DNA of 64,000 nt from Campylobacteraceae bacterium (GTDB lineage Bacteria; Campylobacterota; Campylobacteria; Campylobacterales; Arcobacteraceae): NCBI GenBank assembly GCA_013215945.1, contig JABSOM010000008.1, positions 62,001-126,000 of the forward strand, given 5' to 3'. Numbering within the stretch: position 1 is the first letter of the stretch; each line of letters opens with the position of its first letter. The position numbers and the translations under genes are program-made. Below, one piece after another: positions 46,145 through 55,491 of this stretch. The notes under the pieces are model-generated. The model was not told the DNA's origin. It saw only the letters and a list, made by a program, of their open reading frames with translations, and ran no database searches.

Positions 46145-46886
46145 TAATGTTATATCCGTATTGTTTTAAAATTTTTTTTGCTTCTTTTTCTAACATAAAG
46201 TTATAAAACTTTTTGGCCGCTTCATTATTATTGGCTCTTTTTAATAATATTATACCTTGATTTAATGCTGGATATAAAGAAGAATCAACTTCTATCCAAT
46301 GAATGTCTTTTTTATACTTACGTAACTTTATTGAATACAAAGAAGCTTTTGCAATAAAAGCAAGATCACTTGCACTTAAAGCATAAGTAATAGTTTGTGA
46401 AATATTTGAAGCATAAATAAATTTATGTTTATTTTTTATAAATAAATTTGCTTTTTTTAATGCACTTAAAGAAGCTTTTCCGTAAGGGGCTGTTTTGGTA
46501 TTAGCAAGAGCTATTTTTTTTATATTGGCATTTGAAATAAGAGAAAGACCTTTTTTGAAGTTTTGTTGTTTTGTAGAAAACAAAATCAAAGAACCACGTG
46601 CATAAATCTTAGGTTTAAATAAAGCCAGTTTTTTTTCATATAAATATTGTGGATAAAACATGTCTGCTGAAATAAATATGTCATAAGGTGCTCCATGAAG
46701 TATTAAAGAGCTGTGTTTACCACTTGAAGCCAGTGAAGAAAAGATTTTTATTTTTGGATATTTTTTATTAAAGGCTTTTTTTAAATCAACAAAAGCATAA
46801 GAAACGTTTGAGGACAGAGCTATATTTATTCTTTGCGCATAAAGATAATTATTTAACAAGACAAAAATAACAAATAAACGAAGCAT
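46137..46886 (-). CDS. modA: molybdate-type ABC transporter substrate-binding protein
   Basis: 249 residues with a short signal peptide (LFVIFVLLNNYLYA). Oxyanion-binding stretches are ALSSNVSYAF, LASSGKHSSLILHGAPYDIFISAD and NTKTAPYGKASL. These correspond to the serine-rich pocket loops of ModA. First gene of the four-gene operon, overlapping the di-Mop gene by 8 bases. Molybdate is the default; sequence alone does not exclude tungstate. Confidence 0.86.
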   Translation of the reverse strand: MLRLFVIFVLLNNYLYAQRINIALSSNVSYAFVDLKKAFNKKYPKIKIFSSLASSGKHSSLILHGAPYDIFISADMFYPQYLYEKKLALFKPKIYARGSLILFSTKQQNFKKGLSLISNANIKKIALANTKTAPYGKASLSALKKANLFIKNKHKFIYASNISQTITYALSASDLAFIAKASLYSIKLRKYKKDIHWIEVDSSLYPALNQGIILLKRANNNEAAKKFYNFMLEKEAKKILKQYGYNIND

Positions 46887-47005
46887 TTAGGGCCTTTGTA
46901 TTTTTACTTTTAATATAACCAAAATCTTTGTTAAGTGTCAATGCGTAATTTCAAGATTCCCCCTGAATATCTTGGATTTCTTTATTTTCTTTGGTTTGAG
47001 TTTGC

Positions 47006-47011
47006 TATAAT
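47006..47011 (+). promoter_or_regulatory. candidate -10 box of the zinc-ribbon gene pair
   Basis: TGCTATAAT, an extended -10, lies 16 bases before the ATG at 47028. If used, the mRNA leader would be only about ten bases long and start near the AAAGGAA ribosome site. Confidence 0.4.
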
Positions 47012-47027
47012 TGACAAAAGGAAATTC

Positions 47028-47429
47028 ATGGAAGAATACAGCATCGTATCATTTATGCCTGATTGGGCTTTTGTTACCTTAAGTATTATATTTTTAGCTG
47101 CTCTACTTTATTTATTTATTAAAATCTTTATTATTAAACCTGCTTTTTTTTATTATATAGAAGATAATCTGTATAAAATAAAATGGAAATGGAGATGGAA
47201 AAAAGATAAAATTATTGAACTGTATTGTTTTTGTCCTAAGTGTGAAGACAGGTTGGTTTATGATGATACTTCTTGTAAAGACAGTTATTCCCTTAATAAA
47301 GAAACAAAATTTATTTGTGAAAAATGTCATTTCTCCAGTTCTTTAAGTGGTGGGGATATTTCTTATTCTTTAAATATAATTGAGAGAGAGATTAATAGAA
47401 AAGTGAGATTAGATATATATGAAAAATGA
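47028..47429 (+). CDS. small membrane protein with zinc ribbon (first of pair)
   Basis: 133 residues from the ATG at 47028, chosen because AAAGGAA stands six bases upstream. The frame is open back to 46935, but that start lacks a ribosome site. One or two membrane helices occupy about 10-40, followed by a basic stretch (KIKWKWRWKKDK). A C-terminal zinc ribbon shows CPKC near 66 and CEKC near 99. Not recognised as a named family. The stop overlaps the next gene start by 11 bases, and that protein has the same membrane-plus-CPKC layout, so the two probably form a complex or arose by duplication. Confidence 0.65.
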   Translation: MEEYSIVSFMPDWAFVTLSIIFLAALLYLFIKIFIIKPAFFYYIEDNLYKIKWKWRWKKDKIIELYCFCPKCEDRLVYDDTSCKDSYSLNKETKFICEKCHFSSSLSGGDISYSLNIIEREINRKVRLDIYEK

Positions 47430-47856
47430 TGATGTTAAACTAGAACGATCTTATGAAAAAAATCTTAAGATTATGGGGAGATCTCTTCGCACATCTCGAA
47501 TTATGCTTATTTGTTCTTTGGGAATTGTTTATACTGTAATGTTATTTATGGAAAACAACTCTTGGATTGCTTTGGCTTTTACTGGTTTTTTTACTGCATT
47601 ATTGGCTTTTACTTTTTATGCAAAACAAATAGGAATTGTATATTTTGGCGAATATTCTCTAGAAGTTTCTGCCTCGGGAGATATTTTCATCACAATCCTA
47701 CATGGACATTGTCCTAAGTGTGAAGGCCATTTAAGACTGCATAAAAAAAGAAAAACATTTAACAGTTTTGTTGTTTTTATTAAATGTGATCGTAATGATT
47801 CTCATATTTGGAATGCAGATGCTTTTGAAAAAGAGCATAAAGATGCCCCTCAATAA
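47419..47856 (+). CDS. small membrane protein with zinc-ribbon-like motif (second of pair)
   Basis: 145 residues. A cytoplasmic N-terminus (about 1-25), two membrane helices (about 27-45 and 50-70), then a beta-rich soluble part with HGHCPKCEGHLRL near 95 and FIKCDRNDSHIW near 120, where the second half has Cys and His ligands instead of two Cys. Not assigned to a family. Translation is probably coupled to the preceding gene by an 11-base overlap. The end faces the convergent RluA gene, one base away. Confidence 0.65.
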   Translation: MKNDDVKLERSYEKNLKIMGRSLRTSRIMLICSLGIVYTVMLFMENNSWIALAFTGFFTALLAFTFYAKQIGIVYFGEYSLEVSASGDIFITILHGHCPKCEGHLRLHKKRKTFNSFVVFIKCDRNDSHIWNADAFEKEHKDAPQ

Positions 47857-47857
47857 A

Positions 47858-48760
47858 CTAAGCTTCAAATTTTTTATAAATGTCTTTATTTTTTGAAAAT
47901 ATTTTATACAGTACGTTTTTGTAAGTAAATTCTAAATAATTGGCATGTAACCACAATCTTGAAGCACCTGTTTCTTTTATTCGTAAGTCTTTATCTAAAG
48001 ACTTACTCAAATATTCTTCCACAATATCATCATTGACTCCATAAATGGGATCTCCTACAATTCTGTATCCTATTGAATATAAATGTACTCGTATTTGGTG
48101 CTGTCTTCCTGTGTGTGGAATGGCTTCTACTAAAGTGATGTTTTTTTCTTTTGAATATTTAATGGGTTTGATATAGGTTAAAGAGCTTTTTCCCTCTTCT
48201 TCTTCACATACTTTCATTCTTACGCCAATTTTTTTGCCTTCTTTTATGATGTTTTTATCAATCTTTATCTCTTCTTTTAACTCACCTTCTACAAGGGCTA
48301 AGTAGGATTTTTTATAGGCTTTTTTCTCAAACATTTCTGCAAGTGCTTTGACTGCTTTTTCCTCTAGCCCTAAAAGTAATAAACCAGACGTTTCAGCATC
48401 AATTCTATGGGCTTGATTGGCTTTTTCTCCAAAATGAAATCGTATTTCATCCAAAAGAGAATATTTTGTATTTTTTGAGTTTGGATGTATCATTAAGTGA
48501 GAGGGTTTATCAAATAATGCAAATTCTTTAAAGGTAAGTAAGGGCTGTAATCCTCTTGTATGTCCCTCAAATTCGGCTATATAAATATGATCATCACGAA
48601 CAAGCTCTGAATTGCTGTAGGCTATTTTTTGTGCATCAAAAACTCTGTGTCTACTCATCATTCTTTGAGAGAAACTAGGCGTAAGCCCTAGTTCTTGTAG
48701 TAAGAATATTTGTATTTTTTTTCCTATAACGGCATTATATTTTTTTAGTATAAAGGGCAA
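47858..48760 (-). CDS. RluA-family pseudouridine synthase
   Basis: 300 residues. The catalytic motif HRIDAETSGLLLLG near 118 contains the essential aspartate; RQHQIRVHLYSIGYRIVGDPIYG is the second conserved block. It isomerises uridine in rRNA or tRNA. The N-terminus lacks a full S4 domain but has a basic lead (LTPSFSQRMMSRHRVFD) in its place. Which target (RluC, RluD or RluA-like) cannot be decided. Divergent from purB, with 120 bases between starts. Confidence 0.88.
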   Translation of the reverse strand: MPFILKKYNAVIGKKIQIFLLQELGLTPSFSQRMMSRHRVFDAQKIAYSNSELVRDDHIYIAEFEGHTRGLQPLLTFKEFALFDKPSHLMIHPNSKNTKYSLLDEIRFHFGEKANQAHRIDAETSGLLLLGLEEKAVKALAEMFEKKAYKKSYLALVEGELKEEIKIDKNIIKEGKKIGVRMKVCEEEEGKSSLTYIKPIKYSKEKNITLVEAIPHTGRQHQIRVHLYSIGYRIVGDPIYGVNDDIVEEYLSKSLDKDLRIKETGASRLWLHANYLEFTYKNVLYKIFSKNKDIYKKFEA

Positions 48761-48880
48761 AACTATTTCCTAATTTTAAGTGAAATTTTATCTAAAATTA
48801 AACAAAATCTATGTCTACTTTAGATAGAGTATCATACTTAAAAAATGACTAAAATTTAATAAAATGAAGAAGGCTGATTA

Positions 48881-50209
48881 ATGGTTGAAAGATACGCTAG
48901 AGAAGAGATGACAAAAAACTGGACACAAGAAGCAAGATATGCAGCATGGCTTAAAGTTGAAAAAGCGGCTGTTAAAGCTTGGAATAAAATAGGTCTTATT
49001 CCTGATGCTGATTGTGAAAAGATTGTTAAAAATGCTACTTTTTCTGTTGAAAGAATTGAAGAAATTGAAGCTATTACAAGACATGATTTAATTGCTTTTA
49101 CTACTAGCGTATCAGAAAGCCTTGGAGATGAGTCAAGATGGTTTCATTACGGTATGACTTCTTCAGATGCTGTTGATACAGGGGTAGCACTTCAAATGAA
49201 AGATTCATTAGAAATCATTATTAAAGATGTAGAAATGTTAATGGAATCTATTAAAAAAAGAGCGATTGAACATAAAATGACTTTAATGGTAGGAAGAAGC
49301 CACGGTATTCATGGAGAGCCTATCACTTTTGGTTTAACTTTGGCTGTTTGGTATGATGAAATGGCAAGACATTTAAAGAATTTAGAACAAACTATGGAAG
49401 TTATTTGTGTGGGTCAAATTTCTGGTGCTATGGGTAACTTTGCTCATGCACCGCTGGAACTTGAAGATTACGCAATGGCTGAATTAGGATTAAAATCTGA
49501 GCCTTGTTCAAATCAAGTAATTCATAGAGACAGATATGCAAGACTTGCTACTACTTTAGCTTTAATTGCATCTTCAATTGAGAAGTTTGCAGTACAAGTT
49601 CGACACTTACAACGAACAGAAGTTTATGAATGTGAAGAATTTTTTGCAAAAGGTCAAAAAGGATCTTCTGCTATGCCTCATAAAAGAAATCCAATTCTAA
49701 CTGAGAACATTACAGGTCTTGCAAGAATTATTAGAACCTGTGTAACTCCCGCTATGGAAAACGTTGCTTTATGGCATGAAAGAGATATTTCACATTCTTC
49801 AACGGAAAGATTTTGGTTACCAGATGCATTTATTACGAGTGATTTCATGTTGCATAGAATGAATAATGTAATATCAAACTTAACGGTAATGCCTAAAAAT
49901 ATGATGAAAAACTTAAACCTAACAGGTGGTTTAGTATTTTCTCAAAGAGTATTATTAGAGCTTCCAATTAAAGGCGTAAGCAGAGAAGATGCATATAGAA
50001 TAGTTCAAAGAAATGCAATGAAAGTTTGGGAAAAGATTCAAGATGGAGCTTCTAGTACTGATGCAAATGGTGAGTCTTTATACTTAGGGCATTTATTAGC
50101 AGATGAAGAATTAAGAAAAAGTTTAAGCGAAGAAGAAATCAGAGAGTGTTTTAATTTTGATTATTACACAAAAAACGTGGATGCGATTTTTAAGAGAGTA
50201 TTCAAATAG
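48881..50209 (+). CDS. purB: adenylosuccinate lyase
   Basis: 442 residues. Catalyses two fumarate-releasing steps in purine synthesis. The fumarase/aspartase signature KGSSAMPHKRNPI near 262 is intact; TSSDAVDTGVALQM near 90 and GRSHGIHGEP near 143 (catalytic histidine) match the family. The ATG at 48881 gives the usual MVERYAREEM opening, though the ribosome site is weak. Followed 45 bases later by nrdA in the same direction, so the nucleotide genes may be co-transcribed. Confidence 0.96.
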   Translation: MVERYAREEMTKNWTQEARYAAWLKVEKAAVKAWNKIGLIPDADCEKIVKNATFSVERIEEIEAITRHDLIAFTTSVSESLGDESRWFHYGMTSSDAVDTGVALQMKDSLEIIIKDVEMLMESIKKRAIEHKMTLMVGRSHGIHGEPITFGLTLAVWYDEMARHLKNLEQTMEVICVGQISGAMGNFAHAPLELEDYAMAELGLKSEPCSNQVIHRDRYARLATTLALIASSIEKFAVQVRHLQRTEVYECEEFFAKGQKGSSAMPHKRNPILTENITGLARIIRTCVTPAMENVALWHERDISHSSTERFWLPDAFITSDFMLHRMNNVISNLTVMPKNMMKNLNLTGGLVFSQRVLLELPIKGVSREDAYRIVQRNAMKVWEKIQDGASSTDANGESLYLGHLLADEELRKSLSEEEIRECFNFDYYTKNVDAIFKRVFK

Positions 50210-50254
50210 AGCCTGAGCTAAATATAAACAAAAAAAAATATTTAAGGTAATAAT

Positions 50255-52639
50255 ATGGGAATAATGATACAAAAACGAAATGGACGAAAAGAAGTTTTAG
50301 ATATAACTAAAATTCAAAAAATGACTATTGAATCAACTGTAAACTTATCAGGTGTTTCACAAAGTGAGTTAGAACTTGATTCTCAAATCAAATTTATTGA
50401 TGGTATGAGTTCTGCTGATATTCAAGATGCATTAATTAAAACAGCTGTTGAAAAAATTGACATTGATGTTCCAAATTGGACTTTTGTAGCAGCGCGATTA
50501 TTCATTTTTGATTTATATCATAAAGTAGGACGAGCTACTGGCGGAATTAAAGGCCAAGCATACGCACATTTTAGGGATTATATAAAAACATCTCAAGCTT
50601 CAGGGAAAATGATTCCTGGTTTAGAGATTGGTTTTGATTTAGAAGATTTAAATTCACATATCGTACCTGAGCGTGATTTTCAGTTTAATTATCTTGGAAT
50701 TAAAACACTGTATGACAGATATTTAATCAAAGACAAAGACGCAGAACCTATTGAATTACCACAACAAATGTTTATGGGTATTGCAATGTTTTTAGCACAA
50801 CATGAAGACGACAGACAAGGAAGAGCAAAAGAATTTTACGATGTAATTTCTAAATTTGAAGTTATGTTAGCAACACCTACTTTATCAAATGCAAGAACAA
50901 ACAGACATCAATTGTCTTCATGTTATATTGGATCTACTGCTGATAAAATTGAAGGTATTTTTGATACGTACCATGAAATGGCATTATTGTCTAAATATGG
51001 TGGAGGAATTGGTTGGGATTGGAATCAAGTTAGAGCTTTAGGTGGTGTTATTGATGGTCATAAAAGTGCTGCTGGGGGAACCGTTCCTTTCTTAAAAATC
51101 ACTAATGATGTTGCAATTGCAGTAGATCAATTAGGTACAAGAAAAGGTGCGATTGCTGTTTATTTAGAGCCTTGGCACATGGATATTGTGGATTTCATTG
51201 ATTTAAAAAAGAATTCAGGAGAAGAGAGACGAAGAGCGCATGATTTATTCCCTTCTTTATGGATTACTGATTTATTTATGGAAAGAATTTTAGAAGATTC
51301 TCATTGGACATTATTTGATCCTTATGAAGTAAAAGATTTATGTGAGTGTTTTGGAGATGAATTTAAAGAAAAATATATTGCTTATGAAAATGATCCAAGT
51401 ATTACAAAAAATCAAATGAAAGCAAAAGATTTATGGAAAAAGATTTTAACCTCTTATTTTGAATCAGGAAGTCCTTTTTTATGTTTCAAAGACAATGCAA
51501 ACAGAGCAAATCCAAATGGCCATGTTGGACATATTAGAAGCTCAAATTTATGTACAGAGATTTTCCAAAATACAAGTCCAAATATCTATAAAATCAAATT
51601 AGAATATAACGATGGTTCGTTTGATGTATTTGAAGAAGAAGAGTTAATTACTGTTGATTCTGGAATTACAAAAAAAGCCAATAAAGTGACGGCTTTAGAT
51701 TCTATTGGTGGAAAACAAATCTTTATAGTTGAAAAAGAAAAAATTGATGGAGATACGGCTGTTTGTAACTTAGCTTCTGTAAACTTAAGTAAGATTTCTT
51801 CAAAAGAAGATATTGAGCGAGTGGTACCTATTGCTGTTAGAATGTTAGACAATGTAATTGATTTAAACTTTTATCCTTTAAGAAAAGTAAAAGCTACGAA
51901 TTTAAAATCACGTTCAATTGGACTTGGTGTTATGGGTGAAGCTCAAATGTTAGCTGAGCAACAAATTCACTGGGGAACACAAGAACACTTCAAAAAAATA
52001 GATTCTGTAATGGAAAGTATTTCTTACAATGCTATAAAAGCTTCTTCTGCTATTGCTAAAGAAAAAGGTGCTTATCCTACGTTTGAAGGTTCAAACTGGT
52101 CTAAGGGTATTATGCCTCATGATCATACACCACAAGCTGTAAATGCTTTATTGAATAAAGATTTATTTGACAGTGGATATGACTGGGATGCTTTAAGAGA
52201 AGATGTAAAAACAAATGGAATGAGAAATGGATATTTAATGGCAGTTGCTCCTACTTCATCTATTTCTATTTTAGTGGGAACTACGCAAACAATTGAACCA
52301 GTATTTAAAAGAAAATGGTTTGAAGAGAATTTATCAGGATTAATTCCTGTAGTTGTTCCAAAACTAAGTCCAGAAACATGGGCATATTATACACCTGCTT
52401 TTGAAATAGATCAATTAGATTTAATAAGAGCAGCAGCTGTGCGACAAAAATGGATAGATCAAGGTCAAAGTACGAATGTATTTATGTCTTTGGATAAAGC
52501 AAGTGGAAAATACTTACATGAAATTTATATGTTGGCATGGAAACTTGGATTAAAATCAACCTACTACCTAAGAAGCCAATCTCCTGAAGCTGCAAATGAT
52601 GTAGAAGACAGAAGCATGGAATGTTCAGGTTGTCAATAA
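50255..52639 (+). CDS. nrdA: ribonucleoside-diphosphate reductase alpha subunit (class I)
   Basis: 794 residues. An N-terminal ATP-cone-like allosteric domain (about 1-95: MIQKRNGRKEVLDITKIQK) precedes the catalytic barrel. Active-site features are LSSCYIGS with the first redox cysteine, SSNLCTEIFQNTSP, NLASVNLSKI and the C-terminal thiol pair in MECSGCQ. It reduces NDPs using the radical from NrdB. AAGG stands 7 bases before the ATG. About 20 codons around 445-485 look like a lineage insert typical of Campylobacterota enzymes, not an intein. Confidence 0.96.
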   Translation: MGIMIQKRNGRKEVLDITKIQKMTIESTVNLSGVSQSELELDSQIKFIDGMSSADIQDALIKTAVEKIDIDVPNWTFVAARLFIFDLYHKVGRATGGIKGQAYAHFRDYIKTSQASGKMIPGLEIGFDLEDLNSHIVPERDFQFNYLGIKTLYDRYLIKDKDAEPIELPQQMFMGIAMFLAQHEDDRQGRAKEFYDVISKFEVMLATPTLSNARTNRHQLSSCYIGSTADKIEGIFDTYHEMALLSKYGGGIGWDWNQVRALGGVIDGHKSAAGGTVPFLKITNDVAIAVDQLGTRKGAIAVYLEPWHMDIVDFIDLKKNSGEERRRAHDLFPSLWITDLFMERILEDSHWTLFDPYEVKDLCECFGDEFKEKYIAYENDPSITKNQMKAKDLWKKILTSYFESGSPFLCFKDNANRANPNGHVGHIRSSNLCTEIFQNTSPNIYKIKLEYNDGSFDVFEEEELITVDSGITKKANKVTALDSIGGKQIFIVEKEKIDGDTAVCNLASVNLSKISSKEDIERVVPIAVRMLDNVIDLNFYPLRKVKATNLKSRSIGLGVMGEAQMLAEQQIHWGTQEHFKKIDSVMESISYNAIKASSAIAKEKGAYPTFEGSNWSKGIMPHDHTPQAVNALLNKDLFDSGYDWDALREDVKTNGMRNGYLMAVAPTSSISILVGTTQTIEPVFKRKWFEENLSGLIPVVVPKLSPETWAYYTPAFEIDQLDLIRAAAVRQKWIDQGQSTNVFMSLDKASGKYLHEIYMLAWKLGLKSTYYLRSQSPEAANDVEDRSMECSGCQ

Positions 52640-52685
52640 AAAGACGAAACAGTAGAAAAAAATAAAATTGATAACAGGAAAACAA

Positions 52686-53717
52686 ATGAACGGCAAATTT
52701 GAAAAAAAACTAATTTACAACCCTCACAGTACTGAGACTTTAAGTGAGAGAAAAACCTTTGGAGGAAATCCAGATGGTATGCTTAACTTTACAAAAGCAA
52801 AGTATCAATGGGCTTTAAATTTATGGGATGTAATGGAAGCCAATACTTGGTTTCCAAAAGAAGTACAAATGACAGGAGATGCTAAAGATTATAAATTTTT
52901 ATCGCCTGCTGAAAAAAGAATGTACGATCTTGTTTTAGCCCAGTTAATTTTCATGGATTCTTTACAAACCAATAATATTATGGACAATATGAATCCGTAT
53001 ATTACTGCACCTGAAATCAATGCTATTTTATCACGTCAAGCCTATGAAGAAGCGAATCATTCAAAATCATACGCTGTTATGGTTGAGTCTGTATCTGATA
53101 ATACGGATGATATTTATGACATGTGGAAAACCGATCCTATGCTTCAAAAAAAGAATGATTTTATTGCTAAAATCTTTTCTACTTTAGGAGAAGATTTAAC
53201 GGATGAAAGTATTGTTCTTTCAATGTTTGGAAATCAAATTTTAGAAGGTATGTATTTTTATGCTGGGTTTGCAGCTATGTATGCTCTTGGAAAATCAGGA
53301 AAAATGTTAGGTTCTTCTCAAATGATTAGGTTCATCCAAAGAGATGAAGTTACTCATTTATTATTATTCCAAAACATGATTAATTCTACAAGATTAGAGA
53401 GACCTGAGCTTTTTACTGCTGAGTTAGAAGAAAAAGTAAGAGTGATGGTAAGAGAAGCGGTTGAAATAGAATCTGAATGGGGTTCTTATATAACACAAGG
53501 ACAAATTCTAGGGTTTACTGATGCAATCATTAAACAATATATTCAATATTTAGGCGATAAGCGTCTTGAAGCTGTTGGATATAAAGCAGAATACAATGTA
53601 AAACATCCTATTCCATGGGTTGATGGATATGCAAGTTTTAATGATCAAAGAACAAACTTCTTTGAAGGAAATGTAGTTAATTATTCAAAAGGAAGCATCG
53701 ACTTCGACGATTTCTAA
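52686..53717 (+). CDS. nrdB: ribonucleoside-diphosphate reductase beta subunit (class Ia type)
   Basis: 343 residues from the ATG at 52686, which has AGGA seven bases upstream. An earlier in-frame TTG (52668) is less likely. Di-iron ligands are visible: D91, E122 and H125 in EEANHSKSY, the glutamate in [11 protein letters not shown], and E and H in [10 protein letters not shown]129 stands four residues after H125, where the stable tyrosyl radical forms, so it is not the Phe-type class Ic. The acidic C-terminus (SIDFDDF) is the NrdA-docking tail. Confidence 0.96.
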   Translation: MNGKFEKKLIYNPHSTETLSERKTFGGNPDGMLNFTKAKYQWALNLWDVMEANTWFPKEVQMTGDAKDYKFLSPAEKRMYDLVLAQLIFMDSLQTNNIMDNMNPYITAPEINAILSRQAYEEANHSKSYAVMVESVSDNTDDIYDMWKTDPMLQKKNDFIAKIFSTLGEDLTDESIVLSMFGNQILEGMYFYAGFAAMYALGKSGKMLGSSQMIRFIQRDEVTHLLLFQNMINSTRLERPELFTAELEEKVRVMVREAVEIESEWGSYITQGQILGFTDAIIKQYIQYLGDKRLEAVGYKAEYNVKHPIPWVDGYASFNDQRTNFFEGNVVNYSKGSIDFDDF

Positions 53718-53744
53718 AAAAAGAATATTTTCTAATATTTTTTT

Positions 53745-53766
53745 ATGCCAATCTCCGCGTTGGCAT
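53745..53766 (+). terminator. terminator-like hairpin after nrdB
   Basis: ATGCCAA / TTGGCAT with loop TCTCCGCG, 27 bases after the nrdB stop and preceded by a T-rich stretch. The T-run lies on the 5' side, so it fits minus-strand termination better, although no minus gene ends here. Confidence 0.45.
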
Positions 53767-53770
53767 TTAA

Positions 53771-53834
53771 ATTTTAGGAACTTACCTACTTTAGTAGGCT
53801 CCTCTCTAAAATACAAATACCGCCTTGACCTTAA
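53771..53834. repeat. palindromic intergenic repeat, copy 2
   Basis: ATTTTAG (53771) and CTAAAAT (53806) bracket the hairpin CCTACT-TT-AGTAGG (53785-53798) and CTCC; then follows GCCTTGACCTTAA, which matches the tail of copy 1 (26189-26201) in 12 of 13 positions. Order of elements is the same in both copies. Arm sequences differ but remain complementary, as in structured repeat families. Confidence 0.55.
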
Positions 53835-53946
53835 AATAATAGGAGAATATAAAATAACTCCTAAGGATTATCATAAGTATACTTATTTTGTTATACCCCT
53901 CGTATAATAGAATATACAATAATAATTTTAATAAAAAGGATTTAGT

Positions 53947-54465
53947 GTGAATATGAAAGATGGAAAAAATAAATATAAATTTTTCGCAATATTATTTTTA
54001 TTATCAGCATTTATTAGTTTTATTAGGTTTATAATAACTACTGATATTCCATTGTATAATTTTATTGAAATTATTATTCTAATAGTTATTTCAATTTACT
54101 TGTTTACTAAATCTAAAAAAATTGAAGAAGATAATCCAAAAGATAATGAAAAAAGAAATCTTATAGTATATGAATCGGACAATATTATAAAGTGGGAAGA
54201 GTTAAAATTTAATATAGAAGAATTTTATAAAAAGAATTACTTTTCTCGTATTGTAATAAACAAAGAAAATACGTGGATGATTAAAAAAAATGAAAATGAA
54301 GAGAATAATACTTATATCGCTATGTTTCTTATGAGTAATTGTATAAAAATAGAAGTTTTTAATGCAATACCTATTGATAGTAAAATAATAGATAACTTTA
54401 ACTTAAGAGTTGTAACTTCAGGAATGGAGGGAGAGGCACCTTTATTTATTCTCCAAAAAGATTAA
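53947..54465 (+). CDS. hypothetical membrane protein, two N-terminal helices
   Basis: 172 residues. GTG start at 53947 with AAGGA six bases upstream. An ATG two codons on is possible but more distant. Membrane helices at about 10-28 and 33-52 are followed by a basic and acidic soluble domain with no motif that could be recognised. Very low GC even for this window. Lies next to the 575-bp palindromic element and between two repeat-bearing gaps, an accessory context. Function unknown. Confidence 0.6.
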   Translation: MNMKDGKNKYKFFAILFLLSAFISFIRFIITTDIPLYNFIEIIILIVISIYLFTKSKKIEEDNPKDNEKRNLIVYESDNIIKWEELKFNIEEFYKKNYFSRIVINKENTWMIKKNENEENNTYIAMFLMSNCIKIEVFNAIPIDSKIIDNFNLRVVTSGMEGEAPLFILQKD

Positions 54466-55491
54466 AGTATTATTTGATTGTTTCAAAAGGTACCAAATGA
54501 AACGTACTATTGTATTTTTAACGAGCTCATACAAAGTGACCTTTGCGCTTTTTTCTTTTTCTTAATTGTAAGAAAAAGAAACAAAAAGAAGCAACTGACA
54601 CATTGATAAAGCCCTTCGGGTTCCTAAATATTTTTATTTGTTAGCTAGGTTCAAAAACTCACTAAAATGTGCTAAAGAGCACATTTCTAACGCTCAGACA
54701 GTTTTCACCTTTTTCCGCTAAAAAATAAAAATATTTAGCTTTCTCAAAGTCAGGGGAAGAGCCCAAGGAAAGATTATTTTACTTAATATATGTTCTGTAC
54801 TCTTTACTCTTTTGAATATATTTAAAAAGAGAAAACATTTAAAAGTAAAATGTGGAGCGGTAATCCTGCCTTTGTTGAAGCCGAGTGTTTATTTATTGTT
54901 TCGAAACAGCATGAGGACTGTGTGACCGTTAAGAAAGGTGCTTTAACGCACGTTTTAGGGAGTTCCGCAAGGCAGAAACAATAAATAACAAGCGAGGGCA
55001 ACCGGAGGTCTTCAACAACTTGGCAGTTGCTTCTTTTGTTACGTTTCTTTCAATAAAGAAAAGTAAGGAGCGTATAGCTTCAGCTTTACATGAGCTCTAA
55101 AAACCAGACACATAAAAGAATATGAAAATTACTTCTAAATTATTATCATAAATATATTTTATTTTTAAAAAGTAAATTATAGTCTATTGATTGATTATAG
55201 TGAAATGTATTTAGTTGGATTGAAAATGTTTGTAAGTTAATAAAAAATGGATTTTGTATTTTAAGTAATATATTAACACATATTTAGAAATTAATCTAAA
55301 TATGCATTAACGCATCTAAGACTCGAATTATAACAGATATTTCTTATAGTCATCTTAATAATTACACTTATTGTAAATAAAGTTTTTATATATTTTGATA
55401 TGCTCAAAATATTCCTTTGTACTTTTATTTCTGCTATTTCAATAGACTTTAAAACTCTTCTAATATAATCTTTAATAATAAAAGGAAAACA
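54466..55491. other. 1026-base non-coding region
   Basis: No reading frame with a ribosome site was seen on either strand. Bases 54523-55097 form a large nested inverted-repeat element, annotated separately. The remaining right part (55098-55491) is A/T-rich and has a 10-bp dyad, CATATTTAGA / TCTAAATATG at 55279-55304, and the promoter region of the LysE-like gene. Confidence 0.65.
54523..55097. repeat. 575-bp nested inverted-repeat element
   Basis: Imperfect terminal arms of about 75 bases (54523-54597 and 55024-55097) begin with GAGCTCAT and end with AAAGAAGCAACTG. Inside are two lobes. Lobe A (54624-54738) is closed by the perfect 16-bp pair CTAAATATTTTTATTT / AAATAAAAATATTTAG and capped by AAATGTGCT-AAAG-AGCACATTT. 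Lobe B (54874-55016) is closed by GTTGAAG / CTTCAAC and by TTATTTATTGTTTC / GAAACAATAAATAA. GC content in lobe B is clearly higher than in the surroundings. No transposase or other ORF is inside. Confidence 0.8.

Noticed and set aside
46935-47027. N-terminal extension of the first zinc-ribbon protein
   Set aside because: No ribosome site at 46935, whereas AAAGGAA and an extended -10 stand right before 47028.
50255-52639. Intein or intron within nrdA
   Set aside because: The reading frame is continuous and no intein splice-junction or homing-endonuclease motif is seen; the extra region near 445-485 is short.
52686-53717. Phe-type (class Ic) NrdB
   Set aside because: A tyrosine (Y129) stands at the radical position in EEANHSKSY.
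54523-55097. Insertion sequence or gene in the 575-bp element
   Set aside because: No transposase frame or start signal is present; stops are frequent in all frames.
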